Shown: positions 25,637 to 37,138 of the stretch, in pieces
Numbering within the stretch: position 1 is the first letter of the stretch
Layout of the letters: each line of letters begins with the position of its first letter
NCBI GenBank assembly: GCA_019155185.1
Contig: CM032801.1
Coordinates: forward strand, 4,765,351 to 4,829,350
DNA length: 64,000 nt
Reading direction: 5' to 3'
DNA from: Beaufortia kweichowensis
Lineage: Eukaryota; Chordata; Actinopteri; Cypriniformes; Gastromyzontidae
Position numbers and translations under genes: made by a program
The notes under the pieces: generated by a model
Told to the model about the DNA's origin: nothing
Databases searched by the model: none
Seen by the model: only the letters and a program-made list of their open reading frames with translations

Positions 25637-25862
25637 AATCATTTGATTTCCCTCATGTCATTTCCAAACTTATATATGTATAACTTTCTTTTTTCTGCAG
25701 AACACGAAAGAAAGCATTTTGAAGAATGTTGGTAACCAAACAACATTGAACCCCATTGACTTGCATTGCATGAACACAAAACCACAAGAGACATTTCTTA
25801 TAATAATCTTCTTTTGTGTTTCACAGAAGAAAGAGTCATATACAGGTTTTGAACAACAGTTA
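25637..25862 (+). mobile_element. Common cyprinid interspersed repeat
   Basis: Internal blocks GAAGAATGTTGGTAACCAAA, CCCCATTGACTT and TTGTGTTTCACAGAAGAAAG follow in the order of a very abundant short interspersed repeat in zebrafish and carp genomes. It has no coding capacity. The superfamily (non-autonomous DNA element) is inferred from memory. Confidence 0.7.
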
Positions 25863-27840
25863 GTTGTGTTATAAATCCTAGTGAGTTGCCTAAAAAATAT
25901 AAAGAAACTTCAAGTTTTTAACATTTAAACATAATTAAATTTTTTCAAAATGAAATCATCTGAGCTATGATCCACCTTAAATCTTTTAGCTCCATACTCG
26001 TACAGTATGTCTTATTTATGTCTATTTCTCAGACTTAATCTCAGAGTTAATATCTGAATGAAACGTACCTGAGTACTAAAAGTCTCATGAGCCATGGAAG
26101 AGTAGAAACACCTCTGGTCTGAGTCTGAAAGGGTTAAAATATTCTCCCAGACTTTATAAAGAATAGAGACCTTTTCAGACAATTAGATGCATAAACAGAA
26201 GTCTATTTAAGACAAAGTTTCTTCAAACTTCTACTCAGAATGTGTCTGTGAAACATCTTTCGATTTCTCTGACGATTTTGTTGACAATTTACTAAAAGTG
26301 CTTAGAGGGCAGACTGTTGTTGTGAAGGAAGGCCTCATTTTTCCCTTTATTGCTCATACACACCGCCTCTATTCGTCCCATTACTGCAATCCCCCAGAGT
26401 GCATTTAACAAAAACACCCCAAACTCCACAAATTAGAAACAAACTGTTGCAATTTACTTTCTGCTTCTGCCAGAAATGATGAGACATTTTTCAAAGAGTG
26501 AAGTTGCCGGTGACAGGACTGAATGATCAGCTTTTTTATTATAGATTTTTTTTTTGATCATAGATCTAGTAAAGTCTGTAATTTTGCTTGCTATATACTC
26601 AACTTTGTTCTGACCAGGGAAACACTTAACAATTTTTTGCCTTTCACGTCACAGTATATTAGCACATATTGAAAGGCAGGTGTTTAAGAACCTGTCAGCA
26701 CACTTCCTGTCTCAAGGAATAAACTGCTAAAAGCTTTTCAAGACGTCTTGATTAAAACTGTCTAGCTCAGCAATTAAATAAATGCTTTTCAGGATATATA
26801 GAATGTGAAATTTATTTTAACCACTTCAAATTCATATTATTATATATTAAATAATACTGACTATTGCAAGTCTTGAGTTCAGTTTGTGACATTGTTGGGA
26901 TCTCCTCTGAAACTCAAAAGAGACATTTGTAAGATTTGTAAGACCGTTTTTCTCAGGAAAAACACCTGAGATGCAGAAAACGTAAGACTTAAGTTTTCAT
27001 TGGATTTCCATTTAATCCTGTTTATATCTAGAAGAAATAATCGGGATATTGGAAAAATCTCATCTGTGATTTCTCTTTCATATAAGCAGTCATCTTTACC
27101 AAATTTGCTGTACCAAATTGTCGATCTGGATGGGTTGAGTAAGATATTTATAAATGTTATCATGGCTGAGTGATCAATCTTCAGTTTGCTCATGTGTATT
27201 CATAGAAATCTGTAACTACAGCATGAGACGGTTCTTGGGGAATGTTTTCAATTTATAATGAGTACAAGCAGGATGCAGAAATGAAAATAAAATATAGAGA
27301 TGACACATTTTCATCATGAATCTATTATGATTACAGGTCAGAGAATGAATCATCATCATTACTTGACATCCAATGTCTGTAATTACAGATTTTCACAGTT
27401 TTTACTCTACTCTTATGATTGAAATGACGCTTCAGATCTCAGTGCCATGGTCTGTAAATTATAAACCACTGGATGAGTACTAAGTGTTAGACACAAGCGT
27501 TGAATTGAAGCCCAAACATGCCCACAGATGAGACCTCCTGACCTGACCTGACCAGACCATCTGATACTGTCAAATATTAAGACTCAACCACACAAAATAT
27601 TTATTTTATTTATTTAGCAAGCAAAGTAAAAGCACAGATTCTCACACTAAAAGATTATAAACCATAAATAATCAATGTGGAAGTGAAAATAAGATTTCTG
27701 GATGTTACAGTATAGCGGGCATTAGCCTTTTAAAACAACTATTTCGTGATTTGATAAAACCGTTTTATCTAGGTTTTAGTTATTTAGTTAGGAAAAAGCG
27801 CTCTTTTCTTATAAACAATAACAACATAATTTGTTTGCAG
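25863..27840. other. Intergenic stretch, no gene seen
   Basis: AT-rich with no supported exon. 26300-26520 is somewhat more complex. Confidence 0.4.
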
Positions 27841-28217
27841 TGCTTCACAATACCATAGATTTCATAAGGAACCTTTAACCTGTTAAATGTCATTGTTAGA
27901 ACACATGGAACAGTTTTTTCACTATTCACTTTAAATATTTTATAGTTGAATTATAATTTAATCATGACAAACTATATATTGATGTAAAGGTCTAAGACTC
28001 ATGAAAAAATGTAAATGTTAGGTTTAAAAATACTTAAAATAAAAAGTATTTAGTTTAGATTTCGTGTATACTCAATATGTGCAGTGATCAGTTATCAGGT
28101 TGTTTTGCAAAAGGTTCTTTGTAGTGGAAAAAGAATCTTTGAGTGAATTGTTCTTTGGAGAACCAACTATGGTTCTTCTGTAAAAAACTTTTTGCAGCAC
28201 CTTTATTTTTAAGAGTG
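27841..28217 (+). mobile_element. MITE of the GGTTCTTT/AAGAACC type containing family member C
   Basis: The right end reads GCAGCACCTTTATTTTTAAG (28194-28213), the typical terminus of a cyprinid MITE, preceded by AAAGGTTCTTTGTAGTGGAA and AACCAACTATGGTTCTTCTG. The left part (AAGGAACCTTTAACCTGTTA, ACATGGAACAGTTTT, ACAAACTATATATTGATG) is the shared body also found at 12075, 17540 and 20170. The left terminus is decayed, so its boundary is approximate. Confidence 0.6.
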
Positions 28218-29551
28218 AATGTCTTTAGGAAAAAACAATGGAAAACTTTTACGTACTTACTTAAAAATTGTGTGTTCTCTTTCTCTGTGTCGGACACATG
28301 CCCCTTTACATCTGAAAAACAAAGTTTTATGAGCACGTTCTGCTATTCTCTTCACATCATTCAGAATTCAAAAGTTCTGCTTGAGTTTTATTAGCCAGTA
28401 GCAGGAACATGCTCATAATGTGACAGTGTTATAAGAGCGTGCCATGGATCGAATCATGCCAAATGCAAATTGCATCGGAGGTGTCAGAATGTCACTTTTA
28501 TTACACCAGGAGCTCCGTGAATGACACTGAAAATTCATTACACTGAAATACCAATATTACATTTCGAAGGGGAAGAAGACGTGCTAAGCAGACGTTTATA
28601 CGGTAGAATGATGGTCCCTCAGAAGAAATAAAAGCATGGCACATGGACTGGAAGGATATTACCACACTCCAAGAAATTTCACATGCATTGTGCTGAATGA
28701 ATATTAAGAGACAAAGCCATTGATGTCTGCATATATATAATGAGAGAAAGAGAGACTTATTTGGATTCCTTCGTTCTACATTGAGAGAGGTAATTAGGAA
28801 TGATTAAATGGCATGTGATAATTGTCTGGAGAGGGCTTGTGGGATTGAGAGGTTTTGAATACGAGGACATGATTTGCATGCTAGCATGACACAACACAAC
28901 AGCTACTTGAGCCATTGGGCGAATTCCAATCGGTAGTCATCACTCCCTTCGAAGAGCAGAGCCCTAATGTGTGAACTCTGGAGGGAGTAGAGCAATTGTG
29001 TCTCATAATGTGTCCGTTTAAAATACACCTGATGGATGGAGCGATGAAAAACAATGTCATTTTTTCTTTATCTGGTACGACTTGTTGTGTGGCGTCCCTA
29101 TACCCAAATGCCATTTGGAAGTTTACCTCTTATGTTGTTTTATGATAGCACACGAATCTAAATGTCCATGTGAAGATGTAAACATTATAATTGAAACTAC
29201 AGTAACTGCATCTTAAATAAGGAATAATGTTAATGTAAAATAACACAAAGCTTTCCACATAAATAAATAATTAAAAAGGAAATACTTGATTTGAAATATT
29301 TTATTCGCTTATTTGTAATAAAAACAAAACTTTTGCAAGGAAAACTGTTTCCTGTTGGCTTTAGAGACAACGTTCAAATGAGACGAACACTCAATTCGGT
29401 TTAATCATTTGTAATATAATCTCATATATGTTATTAATTGGCATATTTCTATCTGATTTATTCCTAACTCAATTATTTTCAAGGTCAAGATGACTCACAG
29501 GATGAGCCTGTGTTATTAGTTTTGAGCGATTGTTATCAGGAAGTAACATAC
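28218..29551. other. Intergenic stretch, no gene seen
   Basis: 28880-29120 is GC-richer with an open minus-strand frame that lacks splice support. Otherwise AT-rich. Confidence 0.35.
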
Positions 29552-29642
29552 CTTTGAATGTCTCGACCGGCCAATCAGAATTAAGTATTCCAGAGCCCCA
29601 TGTTATGAAGTCTCCGAGCAGTTTCCTCCGTTACTGAATGTC
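29552..29642 (-). other. Exon-like segment on the minus strand
   Basis: Read on the minus strand, this 91-base segment follows a strong acceptor (GTGTGTTTTTCTAG) and ends with a strong donor (TTCAAAG|gtatgtta). The frame starting at its first base meets a stop after three codons, so if transcribed it is most likely untranslated or non-coding RNA. It lies 0.9 kb downstream (minus sense) of another such segment at 30531-30615. Confidence 0.3.
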
Positions 29643-29886
29643 CTAGAAAAACACACAAATATGTGCACACAGCTTGCACATATCTTGTAAGATATGTCAG
29701 ATGTACTTTAAGTACTTTTTAAAGTATTCAAAAAGAGCAAATAAAGCTTCTCTGACAGCTCATGATTCGTTCCACCAAGACGCCCACATGTGTTTTAAAT
29801 GATATTTGGCCCAGAGGTACAAAAGTGAAAGGTGACCTCACTCATTCTCTGCTAATTAACCACCACAGGGTGTCAAAGTCCCTCAC

Positions 29887-30059
29887 GCTGAGCCGTAACG
29901 CCGAACCAGCACGAGACTCTGTGACTGACACTTAATATCTGTGAGCTGTTTAGCAAACCACGACAGCAGTCGAGAGCGTCTGCGCGTCTGTCCGACTCGA
30001 CTCAACCTTTCGTAGCTGTCACCTTCTTCAAACCCTTTTCTCTTGTCATCGTGTCCCAT
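29887..30059 (-). other. Open frame with good donor on the minus strand
   Basis: An ATG at 30059 (minus) opens a frame beginning MGHDDKRKGFEEGDSYERL and running to a donor GGCTCAGC|gtgagg at 29887/29886. The residues are mixed-charge and protein-like, with a basic cluster RRRSR, but I recognise no family. No convincing acceptor precedes it, so it would have to be a first coding exon. A conserved regulatory element is the main alternative. Confidence 0.25.
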
Positions 30060-30149
30060 CTTATCACATTCCTCTGTGTCAGCCACACGTGGCGCAGCAC
30101 ATCACCTCACGATGTCACTTCCTCTCTTACTTTCTCTCTCAACTTTCAG

Positions 30150-30235
30150 AGATGCTCTGGCCGCAGGGTGTACCAGAACTTGGTACACCCTGTGGGCCGA
30201 TTTAATGTCGGCTGGCTGTCAAAACCAAAATACAG
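30150..30235 (+). other. Exon-like segment on the plus strand containing a hairpin
   Basis: A strongly pyrimidine-rich acceptor (TTTCTCTCTCAACTTTCAG) precedes an 86-base segment ending AATACAG|gtgtaa. Two frames are open across it (one reads RCSGRRVYQNLVHPVGRFNV...). Inside, CAGGGTGTACCA (30164-30175) pairs perfectly with TGGTACACCCTG (30181-30192) around the loop GAACT. No protein family was recognised. Confidence 0.3.
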
Positions 30236-30530
30236 GTGTAATTTCTGACAACTTTCAATTGGTTGGATGAACTAGTTTTACAGATGTAATGTAGTTGTGC
30301 CGTTCTAGATTTAAAAGAAAATCATGGTTTACGTCTACTTGTATCTACATATAGCTTACTGTACAGCTGAGACTGAGTATTTTCACATTGAAAACATATA
30401 AAGTTAGTTAATTCACAAAATAAATGTCATGAAATATACCCCAAAACCTACATTTTTGAAAACATAACATGTATATTTAAACAAGGGATGTAAACACGTT
30501 CCTAGTATTGGATAACATTATTGTACTTAC

Positions 30531-30615
30531 CAAACACAGAATTACATCATTCCCTTTATAATTAGTCGAGGTGATGTTGCACAGCTGCTTCAGTCACTTC
30601 ATCTTTTATAGATGT
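30531..30615 (-). other. Exon-like segment with a stop codon, minus strand
   Basis: On the minus strand an acceptor TTTTTGCTTTTTTAG precedes 85 bases that end at a consensus donor (TGTTTG|gtaagtac). One frame is open from the first base: TSIKDEVTEAAVQHHLD then TAA (30562-30564). The other two close at once. That open frame is in phase with the upstream exon-like segment at 39822-39972, so the two could join. The stop lies 31 bases before the donor, a distance that normally escapes nonsense-mediated decay. Confidence 0.35.
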
Positions 30616-33005
30616 CTAAAAAAGCAAAAACAGTATTTTTATTAAAAAATATTCATAATATACATTACATCAAAATTATTATTATGCTATTCTGAAAAAA
30701 ATGTCACACCAAAACAATTACATTATACATAATAAATATTTGTTTATTATCAATTTGAAAGTGGCAAAAATTATTTAAAATAAAATAGGAAAAAGTAAAT
30801 TAAAACAAATGAATATAGATATTTCTTAGTATTTTTATATGGAATACACTGAAAGTTTTGCCTTACATATATCTAAAAAAAACTTAAATATATCTTCTTG
30901 ATGAGATATTATCTCTTATTTTATCAAATGTGAGTTTATGCTTGAAACAAGCAGAAATGGGGTAAAGCTTGAATTAAGTACTTAATAAAGAGGTAAAACC
31001 TAATTCAAGTGTATTTTTCTTAGCAACACTGGCAGATATTTTTGTTTGCTTTAAGCATAAACTCACCTACATTTGATATTTTTTAAGAAATCAAAACCAA
31101 AGAAATTCATTCTTTCTACCTAGAAAACTTTCTAGTCAAGCTCTAGAATACAAGTAGATATTGTGAAATACTAACATTGGGGGTGGCCTTGAAGTCAAAA
31201 CGGTTGAGATCCACTGAACCAAATAACATCGAGCTATAGTTTGACATTGAGTCTCAATGTTTTAGTGTCTCTGCCTTCATCTCATTTTGTCTCGATCATG
31301 TCATGATTCTCGACAGATATCTGTTGTGCCATCCTGTCCGGTACGCTGGCAGCTTCGGTCACTCTTTCTCCGTAAACGTCTGACACGATGGGACAAACTG
31401 CCAACCGGTTCCTGTCGTCTTCATCGCCCTGTTCTTCACCATGTCCCTTTGAGCCCCGGTGAGGAGTGTTTCTGTCAGAGAGACGGCTATCTCCCCAGAC
31501 CAATTATTTGATTAGGTCGAGATCTCGCTCCAGTGGTTTAGCCAGCTAATGAGCAGTCTGGACTAAAGAAGCTAAGCCTCCCAATAAAAGAGGAATTACA
31601 TCAGAAAGACAGATCTCCACACCCACCCATCTTATGGTTTTATTTGTCGTTTTAATGAAGAAGGGGCAGATTAATGGATCAGAGGTTAACCCCCTCCTGG
31701 CCTAAAGACTCCCTCCTGTTGAGTTTCTGCTGGTTAGTTTAGTTAAAAAAAACTAGAAATTTACATTTTCAGTGATGTTGACCCATGTGCGTTGTGCCAT
31801 AATGTTTAGCTAAAGGGTTAAATCAGTTATTAACAAGTGAATGAAATATAAATCCTGACATTGCAATTAGCACAAAACATTGTTTCATTATGAGATTGTC
31901 ATTGATAGAAAAACACTTTGAAGCAAAATTCACAGCAACAGTTTGAGAACATACTCATCCTGTAAAAGCGAGCACATGCATTGTCCGTTTCTGCTATTGT
32001 GCTGGTTTTAACCTTAACTCGAAATGTCAGAGGGTGAAATTCAGAGTCTTAATGACATCTTGCCCTTTGCAGGCTGTGTGTGCGGGGCGTGAACGGTCGG
32101 ACATGTCGACATCATCAGCAGAGGAGGTAGATGCACAGACTCCGAGACTCTCATTATTTTGGGGTGTTTCATCATGCTGCGGTTGATATCACTGTCTGTT
32201 ACGCTGACTGCATGACGGCCTCACTGTTTGCAAATTTTGCCCATAATGATTTATTTGCGTTTCTATATTTAAAACAATGAGTGGGTATTGTTGGAGTGAT
32301 GTGATGACAGTGATTACAACATGGGAGTAAATCTTCTGGGTGTTGCTGGTAATTTTACCAACATCATTGTTCCTGTAACGGTTTAGTTTACATTTTGGTC
32401 ACGATTGTTACAATGCAAAATTGCCACAGTGTTAATAATGGTATAAAGGCCAGTGATGGTATAAAATAAAAATCATCATCACAAAAATAAAATAAAATAA
32501 TACAAAGTAAGAAATACAGTGAAGACAGTAAGTTTGTAAATGCACTGCAAGACGCTATCGATCTGCAAAACGTGCCTCAATGCATAAATGTAAATGTGTG
32601 AGAGGATTTGAGTTTTTGAGGATTTATCAGTATGAATAAAAACAAGTAGCAATGAATATGGAAAGAACAAATAACCAAAAAGCATAAACAGTTTGTGTGT
32701 AATGAGAGCACATATTAAAGATTTTTATCGGAGGTACATTTGGTTTTTATGCACGCTGTCAATCGGAGCACTATTCATTCATCTATATTGCAATCAAAGT
32801 CACTGCAGATGTTGTCTAACCTGTACTGAAAATCCACATATTGACAGAATATTGAAATAGATGAAATATTGAAAAAAGATCAAATCAATATTTCTGAGTT
32901 TTAATAAATCACAAATAAATTAAACATTTTGTCTCAAAATTAAATACTTAACTTACGCATATAGTAAATTTAAGCTATGGTAAACATAAAAAAAAAAAAT
33001 CAAAT
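30616..33005. other. Gene-poor stretch with two exon-like or GC-rich segments
   Basis: 31270-31510 is GC-rich and open in frames on both strands, which suggests a conserved element rather than a defined exon. 32073-32126 (plus) is bounded by acceptor CCCTTTGCAG and donor GAG|gtagat, is open in one frame and contains an in-frame ATG (MSTSSAEE). I do not recognise either. The rest is AT-rich. Confidence 0.3.
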
Positions 33006-33095
33006 GTCAGTGATTATTTACTCACCCTCCTGTTGTTAGAATCCCAAATGTTGTAATAGGTTTCTGTGAAACACAGGAAAAGAATAATAAAACAA
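33006..33095 (+). mobile_element. Degenerate copy of the common cyprinid repeat
   Basis: GATTATTTACTCACCCTCCT followed by GTTTCTGTGAAACACAGGAA matches the start and end of the family seen at 25637, with most of the middle missing or diverged. Confidence 0.45.
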
Positions 33096-33323
33096 TCTTC
33101 ATTGTCCTTTTATTAGCTTTTTAGCCTCTTCTTCCTGATCTCATGAGAACATATCAGAATTTTTCTTAGAATAACATACAATTATTAGAAAAAATCAAGA
33201 ATGAAGCTCCACCCCTAAATCTAAACCTGACACACGAATGAGACAAATGTACTAATTTATAAAAATTTCCTTGTAATATAGTTAATAATTACCTTGAAAT
33301 CGTGTTGGTTCTTCAGTAGTCTA

Positions 33324-33353
33324 ATCATCCAGTAGTAAAAACTACTGGATGAT
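33324..33353. repeat. Perfect 13-bp stem with AAAA loop
   Basis: ATCATCCAGTAGT (33324-33336) and ACTACTGGATGAT (33341-33353) are exact complements separated by AAAA. No T tract characteristic of a terminator follows. In this setting the function is unknown. Confidence 0.85.
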
Positions 33354-34185
33354 CCTCTAGATTTTATTTGGTAAGGTAATTGTAAAGGTGTTTCCATAGA
33401 AAGGTTCTTATCGGTCTCATTACTTCTCTGTTAAAGATTTACAGAAGGAAATTACAGTGTTTGGGATCACATGTTTAAAATATTTTTTTTCTATATCTAG
33501 CAAACAAACAATCAATGGAATAATTATGAAAGCATCTTGCGTGATACGCAGCGCTATCTGCTCACCTGAGATGCTCTTGTCTAATTTAAAAACCTACCTG
33601 ATCAGTCACCAGCCAAAGACTGTGAGAACAGAACGTTTATTTCACTTGATAAATATTCTTCCGCTATCCGTCACGCTAAAGATGTTTTGGACTAATGCGA
33701 GAGCTCAAAAATCCCAATCTTATGTAACTTTCTACTTTTGAATGTGATTTCTGACAACAAAAAGCATCTCAGCAGAGTCGCTGGCAAATCCCACGAGTTC
33801 TCTGAATAACATAATGACAAACCACAGCAGAAGAAACAACACAACATATTGTTACAGCGTTTGTGTTGAGGCTTAACAGCTGAGACTGAAGTATGAGTAA
33901 ATAAAGGCTTTGTGCAAGAGCAGGACAGAGACGGGCTCTCGTGAGACACGATTACAGTATTTACCGAATAACGACAAATGTAGCTCTGTAGTGTTCACTT
34001 ATGCAAACTCCAATCGTACATGTAGACAGATACAATTTATCTACAGGTTTTAATTTGTGAGGCACGCAATTACACACAATCATACAGGTTTTGAATGAAA
34101 TGAGGGAGCGTCATTTTAACTAAATGTTTAGCCTTGAATGAAGTAACTGAATCCTTAATATTGTACATTTTATTATGATCAAACA
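33354..34185. other. Intergenic stretch, no gene seen
   Basis: AT-rich with scattered short frames that lack splice support. Confidence 0.4.
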
Positions 34186-34575
34186 GTCAACATTTGGTGG
34201 TGCAGACGTTTGGTATATGTTTTTATCCAAAGTGACTTACAGTGCCTTACAATATATACATTTTTATCAGTATGTGTGTTCACTCATTTAAATAAAGCTG
34301 CTACAAAAGGTTCTTCGCAGTGATACCATAAATTAACCATTTATGGTTCCCTAAAGAACCATTCAGTCAAAGGTCAGTCAAAGAATCATTACACATCTTT
34401 TTTACAACCTTTTTCTACTTCACAGAACCTTAGTGAAACAGAAACGTTCTTTGGATGTTAAGCGTTCTTTACGGAACTATTTAGTCACTTTTATTTTCAA
34501 TAAACTCCCCGGGATCAAACTCATGACCTTTGCGTTGCTAACATAATGCTACCAACTGAGCCACAAAAACAGTAT
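34186..34575 (-). mobile_element. tRNA-derived SINE, split by a MITE
   Basis: On the minus strand the right part is a tRNA-like head: GTGGCTCAGTTGGTAGCATT (A box) and GAGTTTGATCCCGGGG (B box), at about 34507-34570. The left part (about 34186-34285) is the LINE-type tail with TAAGTCACTTTGGATAAAA. The two halves are separated by about 220 bases of unrelated sequence, so the SINE was already present when the second element inserted. Confidence 0.75.
34280..34506. mobile_element. MITE inserted into the SINE
   Basis: The left end is CACTCATTTAAATAAAGCTG and the right end CACTTTTATTTTCAATAAACT, imperfect inverted repeats of the (ACACTC)TTAAAAATAAAGG type. Internal GGTTCTTC, GGTTCCCTAAAGAACC and TTCACAGAACCTTAG blocks match the family at 28100-28217 and 41066-41292. 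Confidence 0.6.
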
Positions 34576-35950
34576 GTACAATATGGCAGAATCTCACCTT
34601 TATTATATAATCATCTGCATCCTGAACAGATTCATAATTTGTTCGCTGTGGAACCTGCTGAAACATGAAATGTGACTGAGATGATGCCAAAGCTTGTCAC
34701 TAAAACTACAATCAGTAACATAAGCTTATAATAAGTTTCACTGTCAGCTACGATTTCACAGGAAACATTTAATGTTAAATTAAGTATAGTATGTACTGTA
34801 AAGTAACAAAAAACAGAATTAATTCCTCTATATTCGATAAGTTTAACCACAGAAAGAGGATTGAATAACAGTTATATTACTTTAGTAAAGCAAAATGGCA
34901 CATTTCTGTTGAGAGACACCCAAGAACCTCCTCGTCCTGACCTCAGCGTTTCTTATTTACAGCTCCTCCAAGGACTTAATTACCAACACAACCAAGAACA
35001 ATAAAGTCTCGACAACCAGTTACAAGAAGAGGATGATAAGAGCTGGACATTCATCAGGAGAAGCTCTCAATTAAGTCTTACTCTTGACTTTATAGGTGTT
35101 CATCCTGCAGAAAACTGCTTTTGTACAGCCCATTACTTGTTAATAGGTCAGTCGCTGTTTTTACTGCTCCGACACAGCGAATAAAGCACAATAATACTTC
35201 CGTAATATAAAGCATGAAATAGCTGGATGACCTGGGCATAAATAGCCATTTGATGTATGAATATATCGACAACGTCCTAATACATTATTATGACTCTTAT
35301 TTCCAGACTGTAAGTAGGTGGTGTGAAATTAAATAATCCTACAGTAAAACACTATACTGGTTAAACGGTCATACAGTATTACTTAAAGATTTAACTCTAT
35401 CCTGCTTTGAGGTGATATTGCTTTGAATGTTGGTTCTCAACAGATTGTTTGTGACCTAAAAATGATTTGCAGGCCTGTTTTAATAGTAAAAAAACAATGC
35501 TAAATGCAAATAACCATAGAGTTATGCATCATATAGCTCGGGATAGCAAAATAAACTGACTTTTAAAAGGAGAAAAACTATACTTGTTGTGGATGACAAG
35601 GGCAATGACGTGTGCAATCACGTTCTATTGTATATTAATGTTTGTTTATTATACTTTCTACTGTTTAAGACACATTAGCCATCTATTCAAAATCTAAATG
35701 AGATAAAACGCAGTATGAGTACATGTGAATAAATTCAGTCCTCTTCGAAAATAAGATTTCAGGTTTATCCTAAAGAATAAATTAGCAATTAGCAATTAAC
35801 TACACAAACAAAGGTTTTGTGGTTATTTTTGCACAGAATATAAAAAATAAGGGTTGGAAAAATATGAATCCAATATGAATCCTCTCTCCTTTAACATAAC
35901 TTTTGCTTTAAAAGGCTTTGGAAAGCCCAACGTTAAGGCCTTAAGACAGT
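34576..35950. other. Intergenic stretch, no gene seen
   Basis: 34920-35290 is GC-richer and may be a regulatory element. A plus-strand acceptor-like TTTCTTATTTACAG is present without a matching donor or open frame. No gene supported. Confidence 0.4.
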
Positions 35951-36638
35951 GGCTGCGTCCGAAATCGCGTACTGTGACAGTACGTACTGAATTAGAAGTA
36001 GTGCCTACTTATCAACCGTCAAACCAGTACGTTCTATATAGTATGAATAGGGGAAGTATGAATGAAATTAGGACGCATTACTATCCGCCATTTTATGCAT
36101 CACGTGACATACATTCCTCACAGCAGCCCGAACATTTAAAGAGCCCGCCACACTGCGCTGATACCTCCGCGATGTTTTCCAACAATCTTGCCGTTTCCAC
36201 CGGCGTTTTCCACAGGCACGTTAAATCGCTTCAAAATTAAACATATTTTACAGCCAATTTACAAACATATCCCATCGATTTACGTTGTTTAAAAGTTTAA
36301 TAAACAAGTTATTTGGATGATGTTAAACAAGCGCAATAAAAGCACAAGCACAAAGTTTTTCCTGAGGTACTTGCACTTAAAAATAGCCGCTTTCCGCCAT
36401 TTTCTAAAATAACGCAGCCTCCGTCTTCTTCTCTGCTGGCTGACTCAGCTCCCGGGGCTTATGGGATAGAAAAGTGTCCATCGAATGAACGCTTCAAAAT
36501 CTAACCGGAAGTAGTAGACCATCCGGGTACTTTTCGCCTACTGTTTTTCGAATACTATGAATTCGGACATACTACTCGCCTCGCGTACTGATTTTCGCGT
36601 ACTATATAGTATGGTAGTACGCGATTTCGGACGCAGCC
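35951..36638. mobile_element. 688-bp non-autonomous DNA transposon with 23-bp perfect TIRs
   Basis: The first 20 bases are GGCTGCGTCCGAAATCGCGT. The last 23 bases are the exact inverted copy, 23/23. AGT is present immediately on both sides (35948-35950 and 36639-36641), consistent with a 3-bp target duplication. Subterminal GTACT/AGTAC and GTATGAAT motifs recur in both arms. No transposase frame is present. The superfamily is not certain: a 3-bp duplication fits PIF/Harbinger-like elements, although the AGT target is not the usual TWA. The intact ends suggest fairly recent insertion. Confidence 0.85.
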
Positions 36639-37138
36639 AGTGTCTCAGACAGCAATGAATGAATATTAATGTATGTCATGTACAGCAGGCGCGGCTCATC
36701 TGTATGGGCAGGTGGGGCAGAGCCGCACCAAAATATTCAGCCACTTGAAAACATAGAACTCTATATAAACAGGACCAGTCCTAATTAACTGTTAACTCAA
36801 AAATGTTCATCCTTATTCTGAAAACATTTGAGGCTGTTATAAGTCATAAAGTGAGGTGGATATGTTAAAATTTCACCGCATTGCTTCAGGTTTGATAAGC
36901 GGGCAGAGGGTCTCTCTGCCCTCCCGAGCTCAACAGCGCCACACATTTTCTCAATGTAAATTTGTGGTGAAAAAAGGAACTGCAGCACGCTCTAATTATG
37001 AGCCATATGGGCAGATTTGAGACTGACCCACTTGCTTTTACTTGCTTTTGAACGTAGTTCCGGACAATATTATTAATCCGCGTCAGCAAAGTGTATATGA
37101 GTCTGTGTCAGTTAAACGAACGCGAAAGATGGCGAGTA

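Noticed and set aside
35854..36240. 128-codon plus-strand frame
   Set aside because: It starts outside and runs into the 688-bp TIR element, crossing the transposon boundary. It has no domain and no splice support.
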